Of a stretch of DNA of 64,000 nt, positions 16,278 to 22,932 are shown one piece after another. The notes below the pieces were generated by a model, which saw only the letters and a program-made list of their open reading frames with translations, did not search any database and had not been told where the DNA came from. Numbering within the stretch: the first letter of the stretch is position 1; each line of letters starts with the position of its first letter. Source of the stretch: Pontibacter sp. HSC-36F09 (GTDB taxonomy: Bacteria > Bacteroidota > Bacteroidia > Cytophagales > Hymenobacteraceae); contig NZ_JALKAA010000001.1 of NCBI RefSeq assembly GCF_024171605.1, positions 806,001 through 870,000 of the forward strand. Reading direction: 5' to 3'. The position numbers and the translations under genes are program-made.

Positions 16278-17897
16278 CTACTTTTCTAAAGCAGGCAGCG
16301 TAAAACCATCCAATGCGCTCGGCTGGGCCATTGTCTTCTCAATTTCGGCTACCGTGCGTGGCGCCAGCTTCGAGAGGTTTTCCCAACCCTTTTCGGTGAT
16401 GAGAATATCGTCTTCGATGCGCACGCCAATGCCCCACCATTTCTTATCGCAGGGGCTGCCTTCGGGTATGTAAATGCCTGGCTCCACGGTGATAACCGTG
16501 TTTACCTGGAAAGGTCCAAAGGTGCCACGGTCGTGCACGTCGAGGCCCAGGTAGTGCGACGTGCCGTGCGGAAAATAGCGCTGCACGTCTTCTCTTTTCT
16601 TGACAACACCCAGCTTCACCAGCCCGTCGGCAATCACAGCTTCGGCAGCCTGGTGGGGTGCGTTAAAAGCGTTTCCCACTTTGCACTGCTGGAAACCTGC
16701 TTCCTGCGCCTTCAGCACCAGTTCATAGATGGCGCGCTGCTCTTTTGTGAACTTGCCGTTGGCAGGTATAGAGCGTGTCACGTCGGCGGTATAGCCCAGG
16801 CACTCGGCTCCCACATCCATCAACACCAGTTCGTTGCCAGGTATAGCCGGCTTGGTGCTGGAGGTATAGTGCAGCACACAGCCGTTGTTGCCGGCGCCCA
16901 CTATGCTCGGGTAGCCTACATGTTTCGCCCCATATTTCTTGAACACGAACTCGTGAATACCCTGCACTTCCATTTCGGACATGCCCGGCTTCATGGCTTT
17001 CATCACCTCTATCTGCCCGATAGCCGACATACTTGCCGCCTTGCGAAGGAGATTGATTTCCGCCTCGGTTTTTACCTCCCGCATGCCGTCCAGCATTTGG
17101 TCAAGGGTGAAAGCGTCGAGTTTCTGATTAGGTATAGCGGCCACGGCTTTGGTTCGGGAGCGCATATCTTTAGCTTGCAGGTAACCCTGTAGCGACTTGT
17201 CATGCTTCAGATCCGGCTCTCGTTGCATGGCCTCCTGAATGTAGGCGGCTACTCCTTCTGCCTGCCCCAGCCCGTGTTCGCGCACAATGCTGTAGAGCAT
17301 GCTGCGGGTCGCGCTGAAGTTGGTCGGGTACTTTACTTTCGTTTTGAACTGACCGAGCAGGCTAAACAAGTCCGCTTCGTCAGCTGCATCGTCGCGCACG
17401 TCATGCGGCAATTCCTTGATCAGGATGTGCTGCAGGTTGGTCGTGTCGAGTTTAAAGCCGGCAAAGTCGGTGTTCGCAAGTGTGGCTATACCTAGTTCCT
17501 TTTCTGCTCCTTCTACGCCTAGCCTGCTACCGTTCCACAACTCCTGCATCTGGTCGTTGGGCTGCACGAACAGTAATTCCTGCACCTGCTTGCCATTCAC
17601 GTGCTGCGAACTCTGGAAAAGCAGCAGCACCGCACTCGGCTCGGTATAGCCGGTCAGGTAGTAGAAGTCAGGGTCGGGATGGTAGTAGTAGTCCACGTCG
17701 TTGGCGCGGTTGCGCACGGGACTGGCAAAAAGAACGGCAACGGAGCGAGGGGGCAGCTGTTGCCGCAGGACCTCTCTCCGTTGCCGATGAAACTCTTTAT
17801 CTAAAGTATCAGATGTCTTTCCTGAGCCTGCGTGCGGTTGCGCTACTGCCGTAAAGGACAGCCAGCATAACAGTACGCACAGCCGGAAGGCTGCCAT
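16278..17897 (-). CDS. Exported Xaa-Pro aminopeptidase (aminopeptidase P)
   Basis: A 539-residue M24B metallopeptidase removing N-terminal residues before proline. A signal peptide (ending near TAVAQPH) makes it periplasmic. The AMP_N domain holds RNRANDVDYYYHPDPDFYYLTGY. The pita-bread domain has the metal ligands in LMDVGAECLGYTADVTRSIP (two Asp), PHGTSHYLGLDVHD (His), TVEPGIYI (Glu) and GVRIEDDILIT (Glu). Its ATG overlaps the rpmB stop as TAATG, so its translation is probably coupled to ribosomal protein L28, an unusual partner. Confidence 0.94.
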   Translation of the reverse strand: MAAFRLCVLLCWLSFTAVAQPHAGSGKTSDTLDKEFHRQRREVLRQQLPPRSVAVLFASPVRNRANDVDYYYHPDPDFYYLTGYTEPSAVLLLFQSSQHVNGKQVQELLFVQPNDQMQELWNGSRLGVEGAEKELGIATLANTDFAGFKLDTTNLQHILIKELPHDVRDDAADEADLFSLLGQFKTKVKYPTNFSATRSMLYSIVREHGLGQAEGVAAYIQEAMQREPDLKHDKSLQGYLQAKDMRSRTKAVAAIPNQKLDAFTLDQMLDGMREVKTEAEINLLRKAASMSAIGQIEVMKAMKPGMSEMEVQGIHEFVFKKYGAKHVGYPSIVGAGNNGCVLHYTSSTKPAIPGNELVLMDVGAECLGYTADVTRSIPANGKFTKEQRAIYELVLKAQEAGFQQCKVGNAFNAPHQAAEAVIADGLVKLGVVKKREDVQRYFPHGTSHYLGLDVHDRGTFGPFQVNTVITVEPGIYIPEGSPCDKKWWGIGVRIEDDILITEKGWENLSKLAPRTVAEIEKTMAQPSALDGFTLPALEK

Positions 17898-18136
17898 TAG
17901 TACATAATGAAGCCTTGCTCTACTGCTTTCTTCAGAACGGCAGAAATACCGTTTTTGTTGATTGTTCTCAATGCTGAAGTAGAAACTTTAAGGGTTACCC
18001 AAGCATCTTCCTCAGGGATGTAGAAACGCTTCTTCTGAAGGTTCGGATAGAACTTACGCTTTGTCTTATTGTTAGCGTGAGAAACGTTATTTCCTACTTG
18101 TACTCTCTTTCCGGTTAAATCGCAAACTCGTGCCAT
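17897..18136 (-). CDS. rpmB: 50S ribosomal protein L28
   Basis: A 79-residue L28 beginning [29 protein letters not shown], the family signature, with the usual [18 protein letters not shown] core. Only one Cys of the zinc-ribbon type is present (VCDLTG), consistent with the zinc-free Bacteroidota form and with the L33 in this window. It opens the block that continues with aminopeptidase P, whose start codon overlaps the rpmB stop. A promoter with a 20-bp spacer lies 36 bp upstream. Confidence 0.97.
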   Translation of the reverse strand: MARVCDLTGKRVQVGNNVSHANNKTKRKFYPNLQKKRFYIPEEDAWVTLKVSTSALRTINKNGISAVLKKAVEQGFIMY

Positions 18137-18171
18137 CTTGTATTTTCTTCTAAATTATTTCAATAGGGGTG

Positions 18172-18203
18172 CAAATATCTATAAAAAGAAACACAATGTC
18201 AAA
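18172..18203 (-). promoter_or_regulatory. rpmB promoter (TTTG-N20-GATATTTG)
   Basis: Minus-strand TTTG (complement of 18200-18203), exactly 20 bases, then GATATTTG (complement of 18172-18179), one mismatch from TAnnTTTG. The same architecture and spacing as the rpmG promoter supports both. Confidence 0.65.
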
Positions 18204-18269
18204 GGCATAGCAGATGATTTTAGCAAAACATGCTCTAAAACAGCTACAAAGGCCTTTAAATTGCATCGC

Positions 18270-18443
18270 CTATACCTTGTCCGAACCTTTCTCTCCGGCT
18301 TCTTTCTTCTTTTTAGTGAAGCCATAAGGGCAGTTGCGGCAGGCGTTGCAGCAACAGTAGCCACGCTTGAGCAGGTACTTGGCCGTCAGCACCATCAGTC
18401 CCCGCTCAAAGTAAAAATCCTCTCCTTCTTTCAGATCGCTCAC
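18270..18443 (-). CDS. DUF5522 family Cys-rich mini-protein
   Basis: A 57-residue protein with a GTG start (18443), missed by length and start-codon filters. It opens SDLKEGEDFYFERGLMVLTAKYLLKRG, then carries five cysteines in the pattern CCCNACRNCPYG and a Lys-rich tail. This is the DUF5522 pattern (hydrophobic start, then C..C and CPYG), a probable small metal-binding protein. The frame is closed by a TAG five codons before any other start could occur, so the GTG is the only option. The stop codon itself is the TAG of an AAGGTATAG motif. Function unknown. Confidence 0.8.
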   Translation of the reverse strand: MSDLKEGEDFYFERGLMVLTAKYLLKRGYCCCNACRNCPYGFTKKKKEAGEKGSDKV

Positions 18444-18588
18444 GGCTATACTTCTTTTTGAACGCCAAATATCGGCAAAATCAGGACGCTCACCAAATAA
18501 CTGTGCTTCTCTCTATACCTTCCTCACAATACCCGTTAACCAAGATATTGTTCCTTGCCGCGCATTCAATACCTAAACCATATAAACT

Positions 18589-18903
18589 ATGTCCCATTTC
18601 AACAATTTGAGTGAGGCCGTATCCGTCATGCGCTCCCGCGGCTTCGTGAATACCTTCAGCATACAGCACCGGCAGGTATACTGCTCTGAACTGAGCAAGT
18701 CCATCTCCCCTGCCCAACTTACCTTGATCGAGCGGCATGTCGTGCCTTCGCCTTCTGCGCAGAATGGCGAAGAGGAGGTATACGGCTTCCGCACCGATGA
18801 CAACCAGTTCGGCATCATGACCAACATTTACGCTGAGTATGATCCCGAGGGCTTCTACACTGTGTTCAGACAATGCCTGAAAGGGCAAACAAGGCGCGCG
18901 TAG
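18589..18903 (+). CDS. Small soluble protein of unknown function
   Basis: A 104-residue cytoplasmic protein: an N-terminal helix (MSHFNNLSEAVSVMRSRGF), a short strand, a middle helix (ISPAQLTLIERHVV), then EEVYGFRTDDNQFGIMTNIYAEYDPEGFYTVFRQCL. The order resembles a roughly 100-residue Bacteroidota family that databases sometimes label phosphoribosylpyrophosphate synthetase; it has none of the residues of that enzyme, so the label should not be transferred. Divergent from the DUF5522 gene. No function can be given. Confidence 0.75.
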   Translation: MSHFNNLSEAVSVMRSRGFVNTFSIQHRQVYCSELSKSISPAQLTLIERHVVPSPSAQNGEEEVYGFRTDDNQFGIMTNIYAEYDPEGFYTVFRQCLKGQTRRA

Positions 18904-19054
18904 GCCTAGTTTCCGGGCAAAGGTATAATTCAGGCTGTTTATCGCTATATTTACAACAAATCATCAGAAACCCTGTAGATATAGGTTCGGAGTTGCAGCC
19001 TGTGGCGCAGCCCTGTCCCGAGTTTCAGAAAACAGCTTTTTTAACACATCAACT

Positions 19055-20296
19055 ATGAGCACGCTATCCATTACTTCCAGCCAACAGGCCATCGAAACCG
19101 AAGAAAAATACGGCGCCCACAACTACCATCCACTGCCGGTGGTACTCAATAAAGGCGAAGGCGTATACCTGTGGGACGTGGAAGGCAAACGCTATTATGA
19201 TTTCCTGTCGGCCTACAGCGCCGTGAACCAGGGACACTGCCACCCGCACATCATCAACGCCCTGATCGAACAGGCAAAACAGCTCACACTTACTTCCCGC
19301 GCCTTTTACAACGACAAGTTAGGTATAGCCGAGAAGTACATCTGCGAGCTGTTTGGCTACGACAAGGCGCTTTACATGAACTCGGGTGCCGAGGCCGTAG
19401 AGACCGCTATCAAACTGGCCCGCAAGTGGGGTTATCTGAAAAAGGGCATCGCCTCGCATAACGCCGAGATCATTGTGGTAGAGCGCAACTTCCATGGCCG
19501 CACTACGGGCATCATCTCTTTCTCTACCGACCCGGACTCTACCAAAGGCTTTGGTCCGTACATGCCGGGCTTTAAAGTAATTCCTTACAATGATCTGGAA
19601 GCACTGGAAACAGCCCTGAAAGAAAACCCGAATGTGTGCGGTTTCCTGGTGGAGCCGATTCAGGGCGAAGCGGGTGTGGTAGTGCCGCAGGACGGCTACT
19701 TATCCAAGGCGCATGCGCTTTGCAAAGAGTATAATGTGCTACTGATGGCCGATGAGATTCAGACAGGTATAGCCCGCACGGGTAAGCTACTGGCTACGTA
19801 CTACGACGACGTGAAAGCCGACATTCTGATACTGGGCAAAGCACTTTCGGGTGGTGTGCTGCCGGTGTCTTGTGTTCTGGCCGACGACGATATTATGCTG
19901 TGCATCCAGCCGGGTGAACACGGTTCTACTTTTGGTGGCAACCCGATGGCTGCCGCTGTGGCTATTGCTGCTTTGGAGGTGATAAAAGATGAGAACCTGG
20001 TAGAGAATGCTTATAAAATGGGGGAGATCTTCCGGGACCGCATGAACCAACTGATGGTAAAACGCCCCGAAGTGGTAACACTGGTACGTGGCCGCGGATT
20101 GCTCAATGCTATTGTGATTCAGCCGGCAGCTGACGGCCACACTGCCTGGGATGTGTGCGTAGAACTGAAGGAGAATGGCCTGTTGGCCAAACCAACGCAC
20201 GGCGACATCATCCGCTTCGCACCACCGCTGGTGATGACGGAAGAGCAACTGCATGAGTGCTGCGATATCATCGAAAAGGTCATCATGAAATTCTAA
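19055..20296 (+). CDS. rocD: Ornithine--oxo-acid transaminase
   Basis: A 413-residue class III PLP aminotransferase converting ornithine and 2-oxoglutarate to glutamate semialdehyde and glutamate. Diagnostic segments are [27 protein letters not shown] (near residue 18), the AVNQGHCHP loop, [35 protein letters not shown] and the PLP lysine in ILGKALSGG (about residue 258). The start gives the standard N-terminus. It stands alone, followed by a terminator. It links arginine/ornithine breakdown to proline and glutamate. Confidence 0.95.
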   Translation: MSTLSITSSQQAIETEEKYGAHNYHPLPVVLNKGEGVYLWDVEGKRYYDFLSAYSAVNQGHCHPHIINALIEQAKQLTLTSRAFYNDKLGIAEKYICELFGYDKALYMNSGAEAVETAIKLARKWGYLKKGIASHNAEIIVVERNFHGRTTGIISFSTDPDSTKGFGPYMPGFKVIPYNDLEALETALKENPNVCGFLVEPIQGEAGVVVPQDGYLSKAHALCKEYNVLLMADEIQTGIARTGKLLATYYDDVKADILILGKALSGGVLPVSCVLADDDIMLCIQPGEHGSTFGGNPMAAAVAIAALEVIKDENLVENAYKMGEIFRDRMNQLMVKRPEVVTLVRGRGLLNAIVIQPAADGHTAWDVCVELKENGLLAKPTHGDIIRFAPPLVMTEEQLHECCDIIEKVIMKF

Positions 20297-20298
20297 GT

Positions 20299-20310
20299 CA
20301 GGTATACCTG
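20299..20310. repeat. Palindromic copy of the dispersed motif (CAGGTATACCTG)
   Basis: Perfect 12-base palindrome formed by two head-to-head AGGTATA half-sites, three bases after the rocD stop. Another exact copy lies at 54245-54256 and AGGTATACCT cores at 34675-34684 and 53016-53025. Confidence 0.7.
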
Positions 20311-20320
20311 AAACACATGA

Positions 20321-20352
20321 AAGGCGAGGCTGTAGCGGCTTCGCCTTTTTGT
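20321..20352 (+). terminator. Intrinsic terminator of rocD
   Basis: Stem AAGGCGA(GGC) with (GCT)TCGCCTT, followed by a T run. Confidence 0.75.
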
Positions 20353-20447
20353 TTTTTAAGTGAAAACAAAAAAATCACTAGCTTTAAGAAACAATAGTTT
20401 TTGATTACAAGAAGCATAAACTGTAAGCCTTGATTAACTAAGAAGTA

Positions 20448-20828
20448 ATGAAAAAGTATCTGCTTATTTCAGCTTTGTTCTTATTTTCCTGTTCATCTGC
20501 AAACGTAATGACACCAGAAAGCAACGTTTCTGCAGACGAAAAACTTCAATGGAGGAAGGACTATGCTTTTTGTGCTTGCTTGCACCACGCCTTGGGAGAA
20601 GAAATAGCTGGCGAGATTAAAGAAATTGACTTTTCAAGAGGAATGCTACACGACATAGCAGACCTTGGAGGTGTTTCTAGTTCGCTAGATAGCATGGCGC
20701 TGGAGGCCGCTAGCAAGATAACAGTGAGCCGTATAAAAGATTTTGGAGACTCGCGGCCTATCGTTTTTGAATGTCTACAATTTCATCGCTCGAAAGAGCT
20801 GGATATGTACTTGAAATCTATAAAGTAA
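20448..20828 (+). CDS. Small lipoprotein of unknown function, A+T-richer than neighbours
   Basis: A 126-residue lipoprotein: signal MKKYLLISALFLFSCSS with lipobox LFSC. The mature part has a CACLHHAL motif near residue 45, a helix-rich middle and an ECLQFHRSKELDMYLKSIK ending; the two Cys of CAC and the later ECL could form disulfides. The helix-Cys layout vaguely recalls Tai4-type amidase immunity proteins, but no toxin gene is adjacent and I do not claim it. Codon usage (ATA, TTA, AAA) is visibly richer in A+T than rocD or hemB, hinting at later acquisition. Confidence 0.75.
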   Translation: MKKYLLISALFLFSCSSANVMTPESNVSADEKLQWRKDYAFCACLHHALGEEIAGEIKEIDFSRGMLHDIADLGGVSSSLDSMALEAASKITVSRIKDFGDSRPIVFECLQFHRSKELDMYLKSIK

Positions 20829-20909
20829 GAATAATTTCTACAGCAATGGTGAAAGCATGATAACATCTGAATATGTGACTTCGACTTGCTTCTATTTTAA
20901 ATTGAAAAC

Positions 20910-21167
20910 ATGACCAAATCAGATCAAACCAAACCCATTGTCATTTTCTCCGGCGACTTCCACCGGGCGGCCGTCATCAAAAACATGCTTGAGAACCATA
21001 GCATTTACGTGTTCATGCAAAACGAGCATATGGGCAGCATCGCGCCCTGGCAGGTGAGTTCAGGCGGCTTTAATCCGGTGAAACTGATTATTTCAGAGCA
21101 GGATGAAGAGGAGGCCAAAAGACTCCTGGAAGGTTTTAATGACGCCGCTTTTGACAACGAAGACTAG
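20910..21167 (+). CDS. DUF2007 domain protein
   Basis: An 85-residue soluble protein with the DUF2007 layout: IVIFSGDFHRAAVIKNMLENHSIYVFMQNEHMGSIAPW, then a strand (VKLIISEQDEEEAKRLLEGF). The fold resembles a PII-like or ACT-like signal transducer, and members are often found fused to zinc ribbons or membrane proteins. No ligand residues can be named. It precedes three tiny membrane-protein genes on the same strand, 12 bp from the first, so they may share a message. Confidence 0.85.
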   Translation: MTKSDQTKPIVIFSGDFHRAAVIKNMLENHSIYVFMQNEHMGSIAPWQVSSGGFNPVKLIISEQDEEEAKRLLEGFNDAAFDNED

Positions 21168-21179
21168 CATATCTGACTT

Positions 21180-21293
21180 ATGAAAAAATCAGTTAGAATA
21201 GGCACTATCATAATAGCACTTCTTATAGTGTTCATAGCAGGAGAACAGGTCGGAAGCAGCCTTGGCGAGCTTATTTTTAACTTAACACGCTAA
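21180..21293 (+). CDS. 37-residue single-helix membrane protein
   Basis: A 37-codon ORF below most length cut-offs. MKKSVR is followed by a strongly hydrophobic helix (IGTIIIALLIVFIAG) and a C-terminal GSSLGELIFNLT segment. The next small ORF has the same plan: MKK, helix, then SMGEAIYYIT. The shared G-(S/K)-x-(L/M)-G-E-x-I-x-x-(L/I)-T tail argues that both are real and related. It starts 12 bp after the DUF2007 stop. Function unknown. Confidence 0.65.
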   Translation: MKKSVRIGTIIIALLIVFIAGEQVGSSLGELIFNLTR

Positions 21294-21299
21294 TCCGTT

Positions 21300-21425
21300 A
21301 TGAAGAAAGGAGACCTATACCTGACACCGATAATCATTAAAGCAATCTTACTTGCCGCTTCGGCTTTTGCTATTTACAGTTTCGGCAAAAGCATGGGTGA
21401 GGCGATTTATTATATTACAGTTTAA
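21300..21425 (+). CDS. 41-residue single-helix membrane protein, paralogue of its neighbour
   Basis: A 41-codon ORF that begins six bases after the previous stop. MKKGDLYLTP leads into a hydrophobic helix (IIIKAILLAASAFAIYSFG) and a KSMGEAIYYITV tail. The tail aligns with that of the 37-residue protein just upstream. Tight spacing and the same strand point to one operon. It was not visible at a 60-codon threshold. Function unknown; a small membrane regulator or subunit is one possibility but is inference. Confidence 0.65.
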   Translation: MKKGDLYLTPIIIKAILLAASAFAIYSFGKSMGEAIYYITV

Positions 21426-21471
21426 TACAGTTCGACTTCTTTCAACGATTCCCAGCGGCAAAATTCCATCA

Positions 21472-21642
21472 ATGAAATCCAACACCCATTCCCTCTCTCT
21501 TCGCTTAAGAAAATGGATCATCGCCTTTGCTTTTGCCGGCTTTTTGGTCGGGCTTGGCATCGGCGCTTATGTGGCGCACAAGCAGCATACAAAATCTGAC
21601 AACACCGCACCGGAAGCTATTTCTGAAACTCAGCAGGAGTAG
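21472..21642 (+). CDS. 56-residue single-helix membrane protein
   Basis: The third small membrane protein in the row. The ATG at 21472 is preferred to an upstream in-frame start at 21352, which overlaps the previous gene. After a basic amphipathic head (SLSLRLRKW) comes one helix rich in Gly (IAFAFAGFLVGLGIGAYVA), then a polar tail ending in ETQQE. The Gly-x3-Gly pattern could favour helix packing. It is probably in the same transcript as DUF2007 and the two preceding mini-genes. Function unknown. Confidence 0.65.
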   Translation: MKSNTHSLSLRLRKWIIAFAFAGFLVGLGIGAYVAHKQHTKSDNTAPEAISETQQE

Positions 21643-21708
21643 ACGAGATTCCAGGTATAGCGCCTGCCAAAATATAAGGTATAACTTCGCTTTGCCCCGC
21701 ATAAGCCG

Positions 21709-21716
21709 TACCTTTG
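21709..21716 (+). promoter_or_regulatory. Candidate -7 box (TACCTTTG) for hemB
   Basis: Exact TAnnTTTG match 42 bp before the hemB ATG. A TTTG at 21691-21694 is at only 14 bp, shorter than the usual 19-21. Confidence 0.45.
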
Positions 21717-21758
21717 CGGTATACTTATGTTGAAACATTTTAGAGCAAACGCTATATT

Positions 21759-22733
21759 ATGATCACGAAAAGACCAAGAAGAAACCGCTATAATGAAGTC
21801 ATCCGCAGCATGGTGCAGGAAACTGCGCTCGAACTGAACGACTTCATTTTCCCACTTTTTATCATCGAGGGCCAAAACCAGAAGGTGGAAGTAGGCTCCA
21901 TGCCAGGCATCAACCGCTACTCTGTAGACACCCTGCTCGACGAGGTAGCCTCCTGCGTGGACCTGGGCATCAAAGCCTTCGCCCCTTTCCCGAGTATCCC
22001 CGAAAACCTGAAAGACAAATATGCCAGAGAGAGCGCGAACCCGGACGGCTTGTTCCCAAGAGCTATCCGCGAGATCAAAAAGAACTTCCCGGATGTGGTG
22101 CTGATGACGGACGTCGCCATGGACCCTTACAGCTCCGACGGACACGACGGTATTGTGATAAACGGTGAAATTGTGAACGACGAAACACTGGAAGTTTTGG
22201 GCAACATGGCGCTCACACAAGCGCAGGCCGGAGCCGACATTGTGGGTCCTTCGGATATGATGGACGGGCGCGTTGGGCACATCCGCCGCGTACTCGACGA
22301 GAACGGTTTCCACAAAGTGGGCATCATGAGCTATACCGCCAAGTACGCGAGCGCTTTCTACGGTCCGTTCCGCGATGCCCTCGATTCTGCCCCGAAAATG
22401 GGCGACAAAAAAACCTACCAGATGAACCCCGCCAACAGCCGCGAAGCCCTGATCGAAGCTGCCCTGGATACCGAAGAAGGAGCTGATTACCTGATGGTGA
22501 AACCTGCTTTGGCATACCTGGACATCATCAAGCTGCTCCGCGACAACTCCCACCTGCCCATCGCTGCCTACAACGTGAGCGGGGAGTACGCCATGGTGAA
22601 AGCTGCGGACCTCAAAGGTTGGATCGACGGTGAAAAGGCCATGCTGGAGAGTCTGCTGAGCATCAAGCGTGCCGGCGCTGACATCATCCTGTCCTATTTT
22701 GCCAAGGACTTTGCAAACTACTTCCGAAAATAA
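21759..22733 (+). CDS. hemB: Porphobilinogen synthase
   Basis: A 324-residue delta-aminolevulinate dehydratase that condenses two 5-aminolevulinates to porphobilinogen in haem synthesis. The two Schiff-base/active lysines are in MSYTAKYASAFYGPFRDA (near 199) and DYLMVKPALAYLDI (near 252). The metal region reads MTDVAMDPYSSDGHDG: the Cys triad of zinc enzymes is replaced by Asp/Ala/Asp, so this is an Asp-type, probably magnesium-dependent enzyme. A TAnnTTTG box precedes it and a strong terminator follows. Length is standard. Confidence 0.96.
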   Translation: MITKRPRRNRYNEVIRSMVQETALELNDFIFPLFIIEGQNQKVEVGSMPGINRYSVDTLLDEVASCVDLGIKAFAPFPSIPENLKDKYARESANPDGLFPRAIREIKKNFPDVVLMTDVAMDPYSSDGHDGIVINGEIVNDETLEVLGNMALTQAQAGADIVGPSDMMDGRVGHIRRVLDENGFHKVGIMSYTAKYASAFYGPFRDALDSAPKMGDKKTYQMNPANSREALIEAALDTEEGADYLMVKPALAYLDIIKLLRDNSHLPIAAYNVSGEYAMVKAADLKGWIDGEKAMLESLLSIKRAGADIILSYFAKDFANYFRK

Positions 22734-22757
22734 CCGGATAAGCCTTCTGAAATTGAG

Positions 22758-22793
22758 AGCGCCCTGTACTAAAAGTGCAGGGCGCTTTTTTTT
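22758..22793 (+). terminator. Intrinsic terminator of hemB
   Basis: Stem AGCGCCCTGTACT / AGTGCAGGGCGCT (one mismatch), loop AAA, then eight T. Confidence 0.92.
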
Positions 22794-22932
22794 GTAAATG
22801 GCTTGATTAACATCAGGTATAGATAACTTCAAAGTCAATGTTTAGCCAATTATCTGATTCATTCTGAACCAGTTTGGGGTTCGGGCACTTTTAGTTATAT
22901 TGGTGGTTCTAAACTTCTACCTAAACTACTTT

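Noticed and set aside
20448..20828. Reading this lipoprotein as a type VI amidase immunity protein
   Set aside because: Similarity is only in overall layout; no effector or type VI genes are in the window.
21630..22838. A 402-codon open frame antisense to hemB
   Set aside because: It lies wholly over the hemB coding strand, its composition is that of a codon-shadow (many His, Val and Gln runs), and it has no recognisable domain or start context.
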